From: CAWDMN01 sp963803155
GTDB taxonomy: Bacteria > Acidobacteriota > Terriglobia > Versatilivoradales > Versatilivoraceae
DNA: 64,000 nt
NCBI GenBank assembly: GCA_963803155.1
Contig: CAWDMN010000032.1
Location: 73,453 to 137,452, forward strand
Direction: 5' to 3'
Shown one piece after another: positions 52,576-61,900 of the stretch. Position numbers and translations under genes: made by a program. The notes below the pieces were generated by a model, which saw only the letters and a program-made list of their open reading frames with translations, ran no database searches and was not told the DNA's origin. Each line of letters opens with the position of its first letter. The stretch's first letter is position 1.

Positions 52576-53707
52576 ATGCCACAGGATACTTTGCCAACTA
52601 AAACAATCGGCTTCATCGTCAATCCGATTGCTGGTATGGGCGGTGCAGTTGGACTTAAAGGCACAGACGGACAGGACACGTTGGCTAAAGCGGTTTCTTT
52701 AGGCGCCAAACCCATAGCGGCAATCAGAGCGGAAACTTTTCTTAAAGAGCTTTTGCCTGCTAAAGAAAAACTACGCTTAATTGTGGGCGCAGGAAGCATG
52801 GGTGAAGACGAAGCCTCAAAACTCGGATTTAATTATCTTGTCGGTTGGTGAAAGGAAAACTCATACAGACTCACAGGATACCCAAAAAATCGCTAAACAA
52901 CTCATGCAAGCCCATGTTGACCTGCTCGTATTCTGTGGCGGCGACGGAACAGCCCGTGATATTCAAAAAACCGTAGATATGAATGTTCCAGTCTTAGGCG
53001 TACCCACAGGTGTAAAAATGCACAGTGCCGTTTTTGCCGTCAGTCCACAAGCTGCTGCACGGGTGGCATTACGGTTTTTGTGGGCTAATTTACCTTTGAA
53101 GGAAACTGAGGTTATGGATGTGGATGAGCAAGCTTTTAGGGCTGGACGCTTATCAGCTGAACTTTATGGTTATGTGTTAACGCCGTTTGAGCCAACGCTG
53201 ATTCAGGGCAACAAGATGGCGAGTCCCATGACTGAGGATGAGTTGCGCAATCAAGCCGCGATTGCCATTTACATAATTGAAGAAATGAAACCCGAAACCA
53301 TCTACATTCTTGGTCCAGGCACGACCACCCGAACCATCACCGACCTGCTGGATGAGAAAAAAACTTTGCTGGGCGTTGACATCTTGGTTAACAAAAAATT
53401 GGTTGCCAAGGACGTTAACGAAAAACAGATCCTTGAAATTATTGCTGGCAAGCCTGCGGTTTTGATTGTTACTCCGATTGGTGGACAAGGCTTCATTTTT
53501 GGACGAGGAAACCAGCAATTAAGTAGTAAAGTCATATGGCAGGTAGGCTTAGACAACATAGTGGTTATTGCCTCTAAAAGCAAAGTTTCAAGCCTGCATA
53601 GCTTAAGGGTGGACACGGGCGATGCCCAATTAGATACGATTTTCAGGTCCAGAAAGCAAACAGTGGTTGTTGACTACAAAACCGTTCAAGACCTTCCAGT
53701 TGAGTAG
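52576..53707 (+). CDS. ATP-NAD kinase-family protein (COG3199-like), frameshifted
   Basis: The first part (TIGFIVNPIAGMGGAVGLKG) and the second (DLLVFCGGDGTARDI, the GGDGT nucleotide motif; VPVLGVPTGVKMHSAVFAVS) are the hallmarks of the COG3199 group of ATP-NAD/diacylglycerol-kinase-fold proteins. IYILGPGTTTRTITDLL and VTPIGGQGFIFGRGNQQLS complete it. One indel near 52,845 separates the frames. The substrate of this group is not established; NAD kinase activity is possible. It ends 70 bases before the DegT gene. Confidence 0.82.
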
Positions 53708-53776
53708 CGTCCGTTTTCTTTATTCATACACAATATTATAAGCCAAATCCTGCTTTATGCTATTTGAGGCTTCAAA

Positions 53777-54880
53777 ATGATTCACGTTAATATTCCCCAG
53801 CTAGGCGAGGAAGAAATTCAAGCAGTAGTTAAAGTAATGAGAACTGGCATGTTAACCAATGGTCTTGGCGCCGGTCCACAGGTTTTAGAGTTTGAGAAAA
53901 AATTTGCCAAACTTTCAGGTGTTAAGCATGCTGTGGCAGTGTTTAATGGCACTGCAGCGCTTCATTCTGCCCTTGCATCTGTCGGAGTAAAGCAGGGTGA
54001 TGAAGTGGTTTTATCCAGTTTCACCTTTGTGGCAACGGCAGAAGCTGTCGTGTTAGCGGGTGCAAAACCAGTTTTCGCCGACATCAACCCCGACACATAC
54101 ACGCTATCGCCTGACTCAGTAAAGAAAGTCATAACAAAAAAAACTAAAGCCATATTACCAGTGGACCTTTATGGTTACTCAGCCGACATTAAACCCCTGC
54201 GTGAAATCGCAGACAAACACGATTTAGCCATCGTGGAAGACGCTGCACAAGCCGTTGGAGCAACATATGCAGGGCAACCTGCCGGTAAACTGTCGGATGC
54301 AGCCTGCTTCAGTTTATACGCCAGCAAAAACATAACCACCGGCGAAGGCGGCATAGTCACCACAGACAACGATTTAATCGATGAAACATTAAGGCTTTTC
54401 AGATGCCACGGCGAGAAGGCCAAGTACTCCTCACTTATGCTTGGAACTAATTATCGAATGACAGAAATTCAAGCGGCCATTGGCAACGTGCAACTAAAGA
54501 AAATGCCAGATTTCATTAAGAAACGCCGCCGAAACGCTAAACTGCTGACGAAAATCTTAAAGAAAACAAGCAAACTGCAGTTGCCCAGTGAATCTAAAGA
54601 GCAACAGCACAGTTGGCACCTCTACACCGTTAAACTAAAAGACGGCTCAGAGGAGCAAAGAAACAAGCTAGTTGAACTGCTTCATCAGAAAGGTATCGGC
54701 GCTGGTGTCTACTACGTTAATCCAGTCCATGCGATGCCATATTACCGAGAAAACTTTGGCGTCCATAACCTGCCAAACACTGAAAAAACCGCTAAACAAG
54801 TGTTCTCACTGCCGATTCACCCAGGCGTATCAGAGCAAGAAATAGAGTTCATCGGCAAAACAGTGCTCGAATTGCTATAA
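53777..54880 (+). CDS. DegT/DnrJ/EryC1/StrS-family aminotransferase
   Basis: The intact 367-residue PLP enzyme has VFNGTAALHSALASVGVKQGDEV, VDLYGYSADI, VEDAAQAVGATYAG and the PLP-lysine segment SLYASKNITTGEGGIV, then GTNYRMTEIQAAIGNVQL. The family makes aminosugars for glycans and antibiotics; here it is probably for surface polysaccharide or glycan synthesis. It has no neighbouring sugar genes. It is one of the few long archaeal genes here without a frameshift. Confidence 0.9.
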   Translation: MIHVNIPQLGEEEIQAVVKVMRTGMLTNGLGAGPQVLEFEKKFAKLSGVKHAVAVFNGTAALHSALASVGVKQGDEVVLSSFTFVATAEAVVLAGAKPVFADINPDTYTLSPDSVKKVITKKTKAILPVDLYGYSADIKPLREIADKHDLAIVEDAAQAVGATYAGQPAGKLSDAACFSLYASKNITTGEGGIVTTDNDLIDETLRLFRCHGEKAKYSSLMLGTNYRMTEIQAAIGNVQLKKMPDFIKKRRRNAKLLTKILKKTSKLQLPSESKEQQHSWHLYTVKLKDGSEEQRNKLVELLHQKGIGAGVYYVNPVHAMPYYRENFGVHNLPNTEKTAKQVFSLPIHPGVSEQEIEFIGKTVLELL

Positions 54881-55083
54881 GCGGTTTTTCCATAGGTTTT
54901 AAGACGCCTTAAACTTTTTTATTTTTTCAGAAAATTGTTTTTTTAAATTATTTGCGAATAAGAATGCTTGTGACATTTTTTAATTGCTTAATAATTTGAC
55001 TGTAAGAGTTAAATATGGTTTTAAAATATTAGGTTGTGTCTATTTAGCAAGTTGTTGGATGATTTTCTAAGAGGAAGTTGAAC

Positions 55084-55428
55084 ATGAGTAATGAAGTTGA
55101 CGTGTCCCGCGTAAAAATAAAGTTCCTGATCGAAGGTTTAGGCGAAGCAGAAGGCGAACTAGTACGGTTTCTGGCTCCAAGAACAATTGATACTATAACT
55201 CGTAAGCTTCCAATTGAAGGCAGGGCTGCCTTATACAAAGAAGAAGTCTACTTTGAAGTGCCCCTAAAAATGGGAGAAGAAAAAGCAAAGCCAACGTTGA
55301 AACATGGAACCATCGCTTTTTGGCCCATGGGCAGCGCTCTCTGCATTTTTTATGGCAAATCGCAGCCTTACAGTCCAGTTAGTATTCTGGGAAAAATAAC
55401 AAGAACCTTGAGCTATTCAAGCAAGTGA
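55084..55428 (+). CDS. Cyclophilin-like fold protein (TM1367-like)
   Basis: The ~114-residue protein matches the small cyclophilin-like family: VKIKFLIEGLGEAEGELVRF, LAPRTIDTITRKLPIEGRAA, LYKEEVYFEVPLKMGEEKAK and FWPMGSALCIFYGKSQPYSP. The C-terminus after ILGKIT is probably shifted: one A restored near 55,400 gives KNLELFKQVKSGTAIK, suggesting the true end is about 40-60 bases further. The ATG at 55,084 follows GAGGAAG. Its function is unknown; isomerase activity is not shown for this group. Confidence 0.78.
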   Translation: MSNEVDVSRVKIKFLIEGLGEAEGELVRFLAPRTIDTITRKLPIEGRAALYKEEVYFEVPLKMGEEKAKPTLKHGTIAFWPMGSALCIFYGKSQPYSPVSILGKITRTLSYSSK

Positions 55429-55483
55429 AAAGTGGGACAGCAATCAAAAGTGTTGAGTTACATAAGTTAAGAAATCCAGTGAG

Positions 55484-55972
55484 CTATCCTGCCACATCTC
55501 TAAGAAGCCGGTCGCATTCTTCTTTTACCTTTTCATCTGCGCTTTTTTGCTTAAGAGTTACTAAGGAATTCGATGCGTTTTTCAATTGAACTGTTTTTCA
55601 GCGTTGCCACCGTAATATAATTCGCCTTCCAAATACTCTTTCATATGGTAGGCTTTTTGTATAAACAGGCTGGCAGCGTCAACTGGGTTTTCTACTGCAA
55701 AATTGTTTGTCCATATGGCAACTTCAGTTTCTCTAAGCTGAGTTATCCCATCAATTTCTACTATTCTGCCTTATGTAAGTTCGCAAAAAATCAAAGCATC
55801 CAGCTGTTTTGATGAATTCCAAGGCTTGATTAACTTTTTCCTTGAAACCTTGGCTGCCTTCAACCATTAAAGTGTGCTTGTAGCCTTCGTCTAATAAGTT
55901 TTCTAGCTTTCTATGCTCTTCTGTCAGTGTAAACTTTTTCTGGGAAATTATCCAAATCAGCCAAGCCTCCAA
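55484..55972 (-). CDS. Archaeal protein of unknown function, frameshifted
   Basis: Reading through two indels joins EEHRKLENLLDEGYKHTLMV, EGSQGFKEKVNQALEFIKTA, GCFDFLRTYIRQ, VEIDGITQLRETEVAIWTNN, FAVENPVDAASLFIQKAYHM and VTLKQKSADEKVKEECDRLL. The combined ~160 residues are helical and charged. I do not recognise the family. The start is uncertain. It precedes nothing obvious; S25e lies upstream on the same strand. Confidence 0.5.
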
Positions 55973-56005
55973 GAACTGAAAATAAAGAAAACATAGAAAT
56001 CGTTG

Positions 56006-56342
56006 TTAAGATAATATTTTGCTTGGTTTGTAGATTTTGATGTTGTGGCTTCCAGACACAAGTTGAATTGATCCGTTTGCTTCAAGCTGTTCCAAGAAAT
56101 CTTTTGCGGCGCTTATTCTAATGCCGAATTTTGTTGCAACAGCATAAGGCGTTAAAACGTTCATCTTTTTTATTTCGCAACGATTTTGTCGTTTTTAGCG
56201 TCTGGAGATATAACGCCAATGGCTTTTCGTTCTTTCGGCGGCGCTGCTTTCTTTTTCTTCTTATCTTTCCTTTTTCATCCTCGTCAGTCTTAACTTGCTG
56301 CTTTTCCATCTGTTTTATGCCGAGTTTCTTTTTTCCACCCAT
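56006..56342 (-). CDS. 30S ribosomal protein S25e, frameshifted
   Basis: From the ATG at 56,342 the reading is GGKKKLGIKQMEKQQVKTDE. A Lys-rich part follows after one indel, then KIVAEIKKMNVLTPYAVATK, FGIRISAAKDFLEQLEANGS and IQLVSGSHNIKIYKPSK. This is S25e, a eukaryote/archaea-specific ribosomal protein with a winged helix. It is present in TACK archaea and absent from most Euryarchaeota, so it helps place this contig. It lies 37 bases after tes on the same strand. Confidence 0.85.
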
Positions 56343-56379
56343 ATTTTTCATCCTGTTAATCAGCTTGTTTCTTGTCAAT

Positions 56380-57874
56380 CTAGATTGGCTGAGTTATTTC
56401 AACCTTATGCTTCTCTTTCCATTCTTTAATTGGTATGCCAAGTTTCTTTTCAACTTCAGTTCTATGTATTGAGTTCATCGTGCAGAATGGAATTATCCTG
56501 CCATCTGGAACAGCATAGTGAATCAGGCATCGTTGTACTCTTTCTAAGGTCAAAGTTGTAGGGGTCCATAAAATGCATTGAAGTTATCAGCAGTGATTGC
56601 CTCTGTAGGTCACCGAGAGATTTGTAGTCGCCCTTCGTAGATCACTGGAAATAGTTTGCGTACTAAGCTAAATTTAACATGGCGAAGTGTTCCTATCAAT
56701 GATAAGTAAGCTCTGGTTTTGTGTCCTTTAGAGGCTTTATTGTAAACGTTTCTCATGCCAGCAAAGAATGCTTCCACGTTAGCTAATTGAGTAATTGGAG
56801 TTACCTTTCCGTTCTTTTCAATGAATAGGTAAGTTGCCACTCCACAGTGCGGATGAGCTGTAAACTCTAAGTACCGTTTGCCTTTGAGTGCGCCGACTGC
56901 TTTGGAAACTGGGGCAACAGTAGGCACTGGGAAAAAATCGGTTGTTTTAATCATGCCATTGGTTTGGGTTTCGATGTTGTGCATGAAGTCTGGGATGGTT
57001 ATGCGCATGTTCTCGCGTTCTTTTTGCGGCAATCGACCGCACAGGGAAACAGGCTGAACATTGATGCATCTGATGACGTCAAAGTTTTTGAGAGCAAAAT
57101 TAACGATGTCGCCGAGTTGATGGTCGTTAACACCTTTAACCAAGGTGACGACAAGAACAACGCTGGTTATTCCTGCTTTTCGGCAGTTTTCTATAGCTTT
57201 CATTTTGATATCAAGCAGGTCAACGCCACGGATAAATTTGAAAACATCAGAGGTCAAGCCGTCAAACTGCAGGTAGATGGTGCTTACGCCTGCTGCTCGG
57301 ATTTGCTTGGCAAACTCTGGGTCTTGAGCCAACTTTAAACCGTTAGTGTTAATTTCCACATGTCTAAAGCCTAGTTCTTTTGCTTTTTTTATAAGTTCAA
57401 TGAGGTCCTTGCGGATGGTGGGTTCGCCGCCTGAAAACTGAAGGGCAGTGGCTTTGACTGGTTGGTTTGCGCGTAAGTTTTCGAGCATGCCGACGATTTG
57501 CTCTTTGGTTGGTTCATAAACGTATCCTGCTGCTGAAGCATTCGCAAAACAAACTGGGCATTTAAGGTTGCATCTGTTGGTTACATCAATAATTGCCAAG
57601 GCAGTGTGAGATTTATGTTTGGGGCAAATGCCGCAGTCGTTTGGGCAGCCCTTTACTGTTTGGGTGCGCGGATTGGTCTAGGCCTTCGCCGTCGTCTCGG
57701 AAACTTTCAGCTTTCATGTAAAGATCATAATCGGACCAGTATAATTCTTCAAATGCTCCATGTTCGGGGCACTCTTTTTTAATGAAAACTTTGCCATCTT
57801 TTTCAAAAATGGTTGCATCTAAGACTTGTAAACATTCAGGGCAAATACTTTGCGTAGTTCTTAATTTCTTTCAT
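56380..57874 (-). CDS. tes: Radical SAM tetraether lipid synthase (Tes) homologue, frameshifted
   Basis: Tes joins two archaeol chains into GDGT membrane-spanning lipids by radical SAM chemistry. Residues in order: SICPECLQVLDATIFEKDGK with an N-terminal Cys pair, ECPEHGAFEELYWSDYDLYM, CPNDCGICPKHKSHTALAII with a second cluster-type Cys set, and the radical SAM CxxxCxxC as NRCNLKCPVCFANA. ALQFSGGEPTIRKDL (GGE motif) and VTLVKGVNDHQLGDI follow. The tail (after an indel near 56,623) is SMHFMDPYNFDLERVQRCLI and IPFCTMNSIHRTEVEKK. Indels also occur near 57,655 and 57,855. Total span ~1.5 kb matches the family length of ~500 residues. Confidence 0.85.
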
Positions 57875-57919
57875 TTTTTCATTGCCTTCGCATAAACTGT
57901 TCGAATTATTTAAGAGACA

Positions 57920-57978
57920 TATTGGTTATATAATAAAAGGTTTCCAAACGTTTCCTAAGGTGATTTAGGGGAAACAGA
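57920..57978. promoter_or_regulatory. Divergent promoter region of tes and the TrmB regulator
   Basis: GGTTATATAATAAAAGG at about 57,923-57,940 holds a strong TATA-like box for the + strand regulator. GGTTTCCAAACGTTTCC follows immediately: GTTTCC occurs twice, and AAACGTTT is an exact palindrome, a plausible operator. Confidence 0.45.
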
Positions 57979-58744
57979 ATGTCGATTAACGAGAACACCC
58001 GAGATATACTGCATGAAATGGGACTAAACCCATACGAAATAGACGCTTACATTGCGTTACTTGGAGGTGAGGCGAATTACACGCCATGAAAATCAGCCAA
58101 GAAGCCAACGTTCCATACTCAAAAATCTACGATGTACTTAACTCGCTTAAAGAGAAAGGTTGGATAAAAAGCGGCGAATCACGTCCATTCAAGTATTACC
58201 CTGTTTCCCCGCATGGATGCAGTGCGATTTACAAATTGCAGATTGAAGACAAATACCAGAAATGGCGAGAACATAGTCTCTGAACAACTGCAGCCGCTTT
58301 ATGAAAAAAAAGAAATCATCGAGCGCCCTGACATCATTATACTGCGTGGGCAACAAGCAGTCCTTGACTAAACTTGAAGAGGTTTTCTCGAAAGCAACAA
58401 AAGAGATTTTTATTGCCACCCCAGAATTTGCTAAACCCATAATCGCCTTGCTGCACCATTGCTTAGTCAACGCTTGAAAAAAACATGTTGAAATCAAATT
58501 CATGGCTGCAGGTCAAAGCGAAGATTGGCTCTGCCTCATACAAACTGAGTATAGTTAGGCGAGATGAGACTTCAGGGACCACATGTTCGGCGGCGGAGTA
58601 ATCGCAGATGGAAAAGAAGCGATGCTGTTTTTTGGCGAAGACAAACCAACCCTGGTTATTTGGAGTAACCATATGGGTTTAGTTGGGTTTGCACGAGAAT
58701 ATTTTCAGTTTCTATGGGACTCATCAACAAAAACATTAACGTAA
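57979..58744 (+). CDS. TrmB-family transcriptional regulator, frameshifted
   Basis: TrmB proteins are archaeal sugar- or metabolite-responsive regulators with an N-terminal winged helix. The reading gives NTRDILHEMGLNPYEIDAYI, then MKISQEANVPYSKIYDVLNS, LKEKGWIKSGESRPFKYYPV, a coiled segment, and EVFSKATKEIFIATPEFAK. The C-terminal part is GGGVIADGKEAMLFFGEDKP and TLVIWSNHMGLVGFAREYF. At least five indels break it. It is transcribed divergently from tes, so it may regulate that gene or an unrelated sugar pathway. Confidence 0.8.
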
Positions 58745-58782
58745 ATAAATCTTAAAAAAGAAGAAAAGGGAAAATTATTAAA

Positions 58783-59013
58783 CTATTTTCCCATGACTTT
58801 TTTTGCAGCGATTTCGATGTCTTCAGATTTGATGGTTTTTCTTCCTGCATGCATTGCAAAATCTAATGCTTCTTTAGCGATTTTAACGCCAATTTCTTCT
58901 AGTGCTTTAGCCAATTCTTTTGCTGCTGCTTCACTTACTCTATCTGCTCCAGCTTTCTTGCATAATCTGTGCATTGGAGCTACAGCTATTTCTAGTTCGG
59001 TCATAATCGACAT
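58783..59013 (-). CDS. Archaeal histone
   Basis: The 76-residue protein is a single histone fold: LEIAVAPMHRLCKKAGADRV, SEAAAKELAKALEEIGVKIA and KEALDFAMHAGRKTIKSEDI. It has the GADRVS turn, and the RKTI in loop 2 contacts DNA. It would form dimers that wrap DNA. The longest start (59,013) is taken; an ATG four codons in is also possible. The gene is intact. Confidence 0.92.
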   Translation of the reverse strand: MSIMTELEIAVAPMHRLCKKAGADRVSEAAAKELAKALEEIGVKIAKEALDFAMHAGRKTIKSEDIEIAAKKVMGK

Positions 59014-59159
59014 CTCTGTAGCTTCTTTTTCATTTTAAAGCAATATTTAACCTTTCTTGTCTTTAACTGGTTTAAAGTACCGTTCAACATTAAAACAGTT
59101 CCTAAAAAAGAAAATTCTTTTAAACGCTCGCTCTAAAGTAGTCAGCGGCGAAAACACAT

Positions 59160-59939
59160 TTGATCCTAGTTGATGCTCACATCCACCTATCCGAAAAAGA
59201 ATACGCTGACCACATAGACGAATTGATAGTTGACGCAAAAACCAACGGCGTAGCCGCTTTGGTTACTAATTCTACCGACCTTAATAGTTGCATAAACGAC
59301 ATGGCATTGTCGGAGAAGTATCCTGAGCTTGTTTATCCAGCACTTGGCATTCACCCCTGGAACATTAATCAACTCAAAGAAGGTGAAATAGAACAAACCA
59401 TAGAGTTTATTTCAAAGCAAGCCGAAACAAAAAAAGTCGTAGCCATAGGAGAAATTGGTTTAGATTACAAGTATGAAACCATCTGGGAGCAGCAAACAAT
59501 AGTTTTCGACAAAATGCTTCATCTGGCAGAAAAATACCGTTTACCCGTCATCATCCACTCTAGAGGTACAACCGATAAAATCGTGGATATGTTGCCCTCA
59601 TACAATCTAAACAGGGTTATACTGCATTGGTTTAGCCACCCCATGTCAGCTTTAACTAAAGCATTAGAGCATGGCTACTTCATAACTGAAGGTCCACCAG
59701 CCACTTACTCAAAGGGCATACAAGAAGTCATCCTAAACACGCCCCTAACCAATCTGCTTACCGAAACGGATGGACCAGTAACTTACTATAAAAAACCCTT
59801 CAGTGGACAATTAACTAAACCCTCATTTATTCGCAGTGTCGTGGATTCTATTGCTGAAATAAAAAAACTGCCTGTTTCTGACGTGGCAGAGCAGATTTGC
59901 CGTAATTTTGAAGCTTTCTTTAACATAAAATTAGGTTAG
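59160..59939 (+). CDS. TatD-family metal-dependent hydrolase
   Basis: TatD enzymes are metal-dependent DNases or amidohydrolases. The intact 259-residue barrel has LVDAHIHLSEKEY (HxH metal site), ALGIHPWNI, AIGEIGLDY, VIIHSRGTTDKIVDML, LHWFSHPMS and LLTETDGPV (Asp metal ligand). The start is a TTG directly at the family N-terminus. The composition matches the rest of the archaeal contig. The real substrate is unknown. Confidence 0.9.
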   Translation: MILVDAHIHLSEKEYADHIDELIVDAKTNGVAALVTNSTDLNSCINDMALSEKYPELVYPALGIHPWNINQLKEGEIEQTIEFISKQAETKKVVAIGEIGLDYKYETIWEQQTIVFDKMLHLAEKYRLPVIIHSRGTTDKIVDMLPSYNLNRVILHWFSHPMSALTKALEHGYFITEGPPATYSKGIQEVILNTPLTNLLTETDGPVTYYKKPFSGQLTKPSFIRSVVDSIAEIKKLPVSDVAEQICRNFEAFFNIKLG

Positions 59940-60096
59940 TCCATTTTTATAAAATAGTGGTTATTTGTCTTTGCCGTAAAGGCTGAATTGATTAATTTAG
60001 GCGCAACCTTAAATTACGCCCTTATTCTAATTGATGATGCTTCTACGCTTTATTGCGTGGAGAAACAAAAACCGCTGTTGATCGGAGGAAAATAGA

Positions 60097-60336
60097 CTGG
60101 GAAAAGTAAAGACTGATCAGGTAAAAAAACTCGGTAAAGGGCTCATGGCGCGCTTTCCAGATAAATTCGGAACCAACTTTGACGATAACAAACATGCAGT
60201 TGACTCTCTAACTGAGGGCTCAACTATCCGTATCAGAAACAGAGTTGCTGGATATATCACTCACACTAACGCGATAGCTCAAGCCGGATCAGGTACATAC
60301 GAAACAGATGAAACTGAAGATTCAGAAGAAGAATAA
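60097..60336 (+). CDS. 30S ribosomal protein S17e with CTG-type start
   Basis: Reading from CTG at 60,097 gives GKVKTDQVKKLGKGLMARFP, DKFGTNFDDNKHAVDSLTEG and STIRIRNRVAGYIT, the S17e family, with an acidic tail DETEDSEEE. No ATG, GTG or TTG lies in frame between the upstream in-frame stop and the conserved N-terminus. The first standard start, ATG at 60,145, would remove conserved residues. GGAGG is correctly placed 8 bases before the CTG. Either CTG is used, or one base is wrong. Confidence 0.8.
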   Translation: MGKVKTDQVKKLGKGLMARFPDKFGTNFDDNKHAVDSLTEGSTIRIRNRVAGYITHTNAIAQAGSGTYETDETEDSEEE

Positions 60337-60356
60337 ATCAGTACGAGTTTTCTTTC

Positions 60357-60731
60357 ATGATGGATGCTTACAGAAAAGGTTGGGCGTTAAGGTATCTTCG
60401 CGAAGCTAAAGCTGAACTTGAAGCCGCACGGAAAATCCCTTACATGGCTCCTAACTTATCGTTTGAAGCAATCAGGAAAGCAAGAAACGCCATTTACTAC
60501 AGCCTTGGCGAACCCGCTTTTATTGAAATTCTTGTACGTGAAGAAGTGGCTAAAAACCCAGCTACAAAAGACAGTGTAATGCGGTTTTTAATCGATATCG
60601 AAGGTATGGTTCAACAGTTATCGCAGCTTGAAGAAGTTAACGGTGAAGTTTTGATGCAGCAGGCTGGTTCAATTGTGGGTTTGGCTAGTGTTATCGTGCA
60701 GACTTTAACCAAAGAAACACTCGAAAACTAA
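60357..60731 (+). CDS. Archaeal helical protein of unknown function
   Basis: The 124-residue product is almost entirely helical: GWALRYLREAKAELEAARKI, then AIRKARNAIYYSLGEPAFIE and MRFLIDIEGMVQQLSQLEEV. The N-terminal part has a HEPN-like look, but the RxxxxxH signature is not present. It follows S17e by 20 bases on the same strand and is intact. No function is assigned. Confidence 0.65.
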   Translation: MMDAYRKGWALRYLREAKAELEAARKIPYMAPNLSFEAIRKARNAIYYSLGEPAFIEILVREEVAKNPATKDSVMRFLIDIEGMVQQLSQLEEVNGEVLMQQAGSIVGLASVIVQTLTKETLEN

Positions 60732-60786
60732 CTTTTTGTTCGCAAACAATTTTTAACCTGCAATTTCAATTTGTTAATCATTAAAA

Positions 60787-61071
60787 ATGTCAGTAAACAT
60801 AAAATTTCTTGGTTCCCTTCGCCATCTTTCAGGCAAAAAAGAAATGCAAATTCCGTATGTGAACGATTATTCAATTAAAGATTATATTTTGAAATTATGC
60901 GTAGACATGCCCCAGATTAAAAGTAGCCTTTTAGACTTTAGCGTTGAAGACCCTAAACCGAACGCTTTAGTTTTAATCAACGACAAAGAAATCAGCGTGC
61001 TCAATGGTTTAGCGACCCAAGTGCAGGTTAACGATGAAATCGTATTCATACCTGTTGTGCACGGAGGTTAA
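60787..61071 (+). CDS. Ubiquitin-like MoaD/ThiS-family (SAMP-type) protein
   Basis: The 94-residue product has the beta-grasp pattern: VNIKFLGSLRHLSGKKEMQI, PNALVLINDKEISVLNGLAT and QVQVNDEIVFIPVVHGG. It ends exactly in Gly-Gly, the site activated by E1-like enzymes for sulfur transfer or protein conjugation. It could be MoaD for molybdopterin or a SAMP-type modifier. Its stop is three bases before the DUF62 gene start, implying an operon. Confidence 0.82.
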   Translation: MSVNIKFLGSLRHLSGKKEMQIPYVNDYSIKDYILKLCVDMPQIKSSLLDFSVEDPKPNALVLINDKEISVLNGLATQVQVNDEIVFIPVVHGG

Positions 61072-61074
61072 ATT

Positions 61075-61854
61075 TTGATTACGTTAACCACTGATTTTGG
61101 CACAAAAGACCCTTATGTAGCTGAAATGAAAGGAGTAATTTTACAAATAAACCCAAACGCCAAAATCATTGATATAACGCATGAAGTGCCCAGCTTTGAT
61201 ATACAAACAGGCGCGTTCATATTAGCGTCAGCGGCACCCTATTTTCCAGTTGGCACTGTTCATGTGGCTGTGGTGGACCCAGGCGTGGGCACCAAGAGGC
61301 ACCCAATTCTGATAAAAACCTCTCACTCATACTTTATTGGTCCAGATAATGGTCTATTATCTCTGGCGGCTAAACGTTTTGGTGTTGAAGCTATTTACCA
61401 AATCGAAAACCCTAAATATATGTTGCCGCAAATTTCAAGCACTTTCCATGGCAGAGACATTTTTGCGCCTGCCGCAGCGCATTTAGATCAAGGTATTAAG
61501 CCTGAATTGTTTGGAAGAAAATTAACTAATTATGTAATTCCAGATTATGCCGTTGTTACAAAAACAAAGAAAGCCGTAATTGGACGAATTCTGCACATTG
61601 ATAATTTCGGGAACATCATTTCTAACATAAGCTTTGAAGAAACCAATTTTTCCTTTGATAAGTTAATCAACGTAAAGTTGGCAAATCGAATAAATAAACT
61701 GCGTTTAGCTAAAACTTACGCTGATGCTAAATCGCATGAAGCAATAGTATTACCTGGTAGCCACGGATTTTTGGAAATAGCGGAAAACCTGGGAAATGCC
61801 TCTGAAAGATTCAAAGTAAAAGCAGGCGATTACATCTCAGTCTCCCAAGCGTAA
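61075..61854 (+). CDS. SAM hydroxide adenosyltransferase / hydrolase (DUF62)
   Basis: DUF62 enzymes convert SAM and water to adenosine and methionine. The intact 259-residue product has LTTDFGTKDPYVAEMKGVIL, AVVDPGVGTKRHPILI, FIGPDNGLLSLAA and FHGRDIFAPAAAHL, with the conserved Asp and His/Arg set, and a C-terminal GRILHIDNFGNIISNI. The start is TTG, three bases after the ubiquitin-like gene. Confidence 0.9.
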   Translation: MITLTTDFGTKDPYVAEMKGVILQINPNAKIIDITHEVPSFDIQTGAFILASAAPYFPVGTVHVAVVDPGVGTKRHPILIKTSHSYFIGPDNGLLSLAAKRFGVEAIYQIENPKYMLPQISSTFHGRDIFAPAAAHLDQGIKPELFGRKLTNYVIPDYAVVTKTKKAVIGRILHIDNFGNIISNISFEETNFSFDKLINVKLANRINKLRLAKTYADAKSHEAIVLPGSHGFLEIAENLGNASERFKVKAGDYISVSQA

Positions 61855-61900
61855 TACCGCATGAAAACAATAAATCTGTCTTGCTGTTCTTTATTTATTT

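Noticed and set aside
55440..55980. Several short frames as separate genes
   Set aside because: They are pieces of one frameshifted - strand protein that joins into a single coherent sequence.
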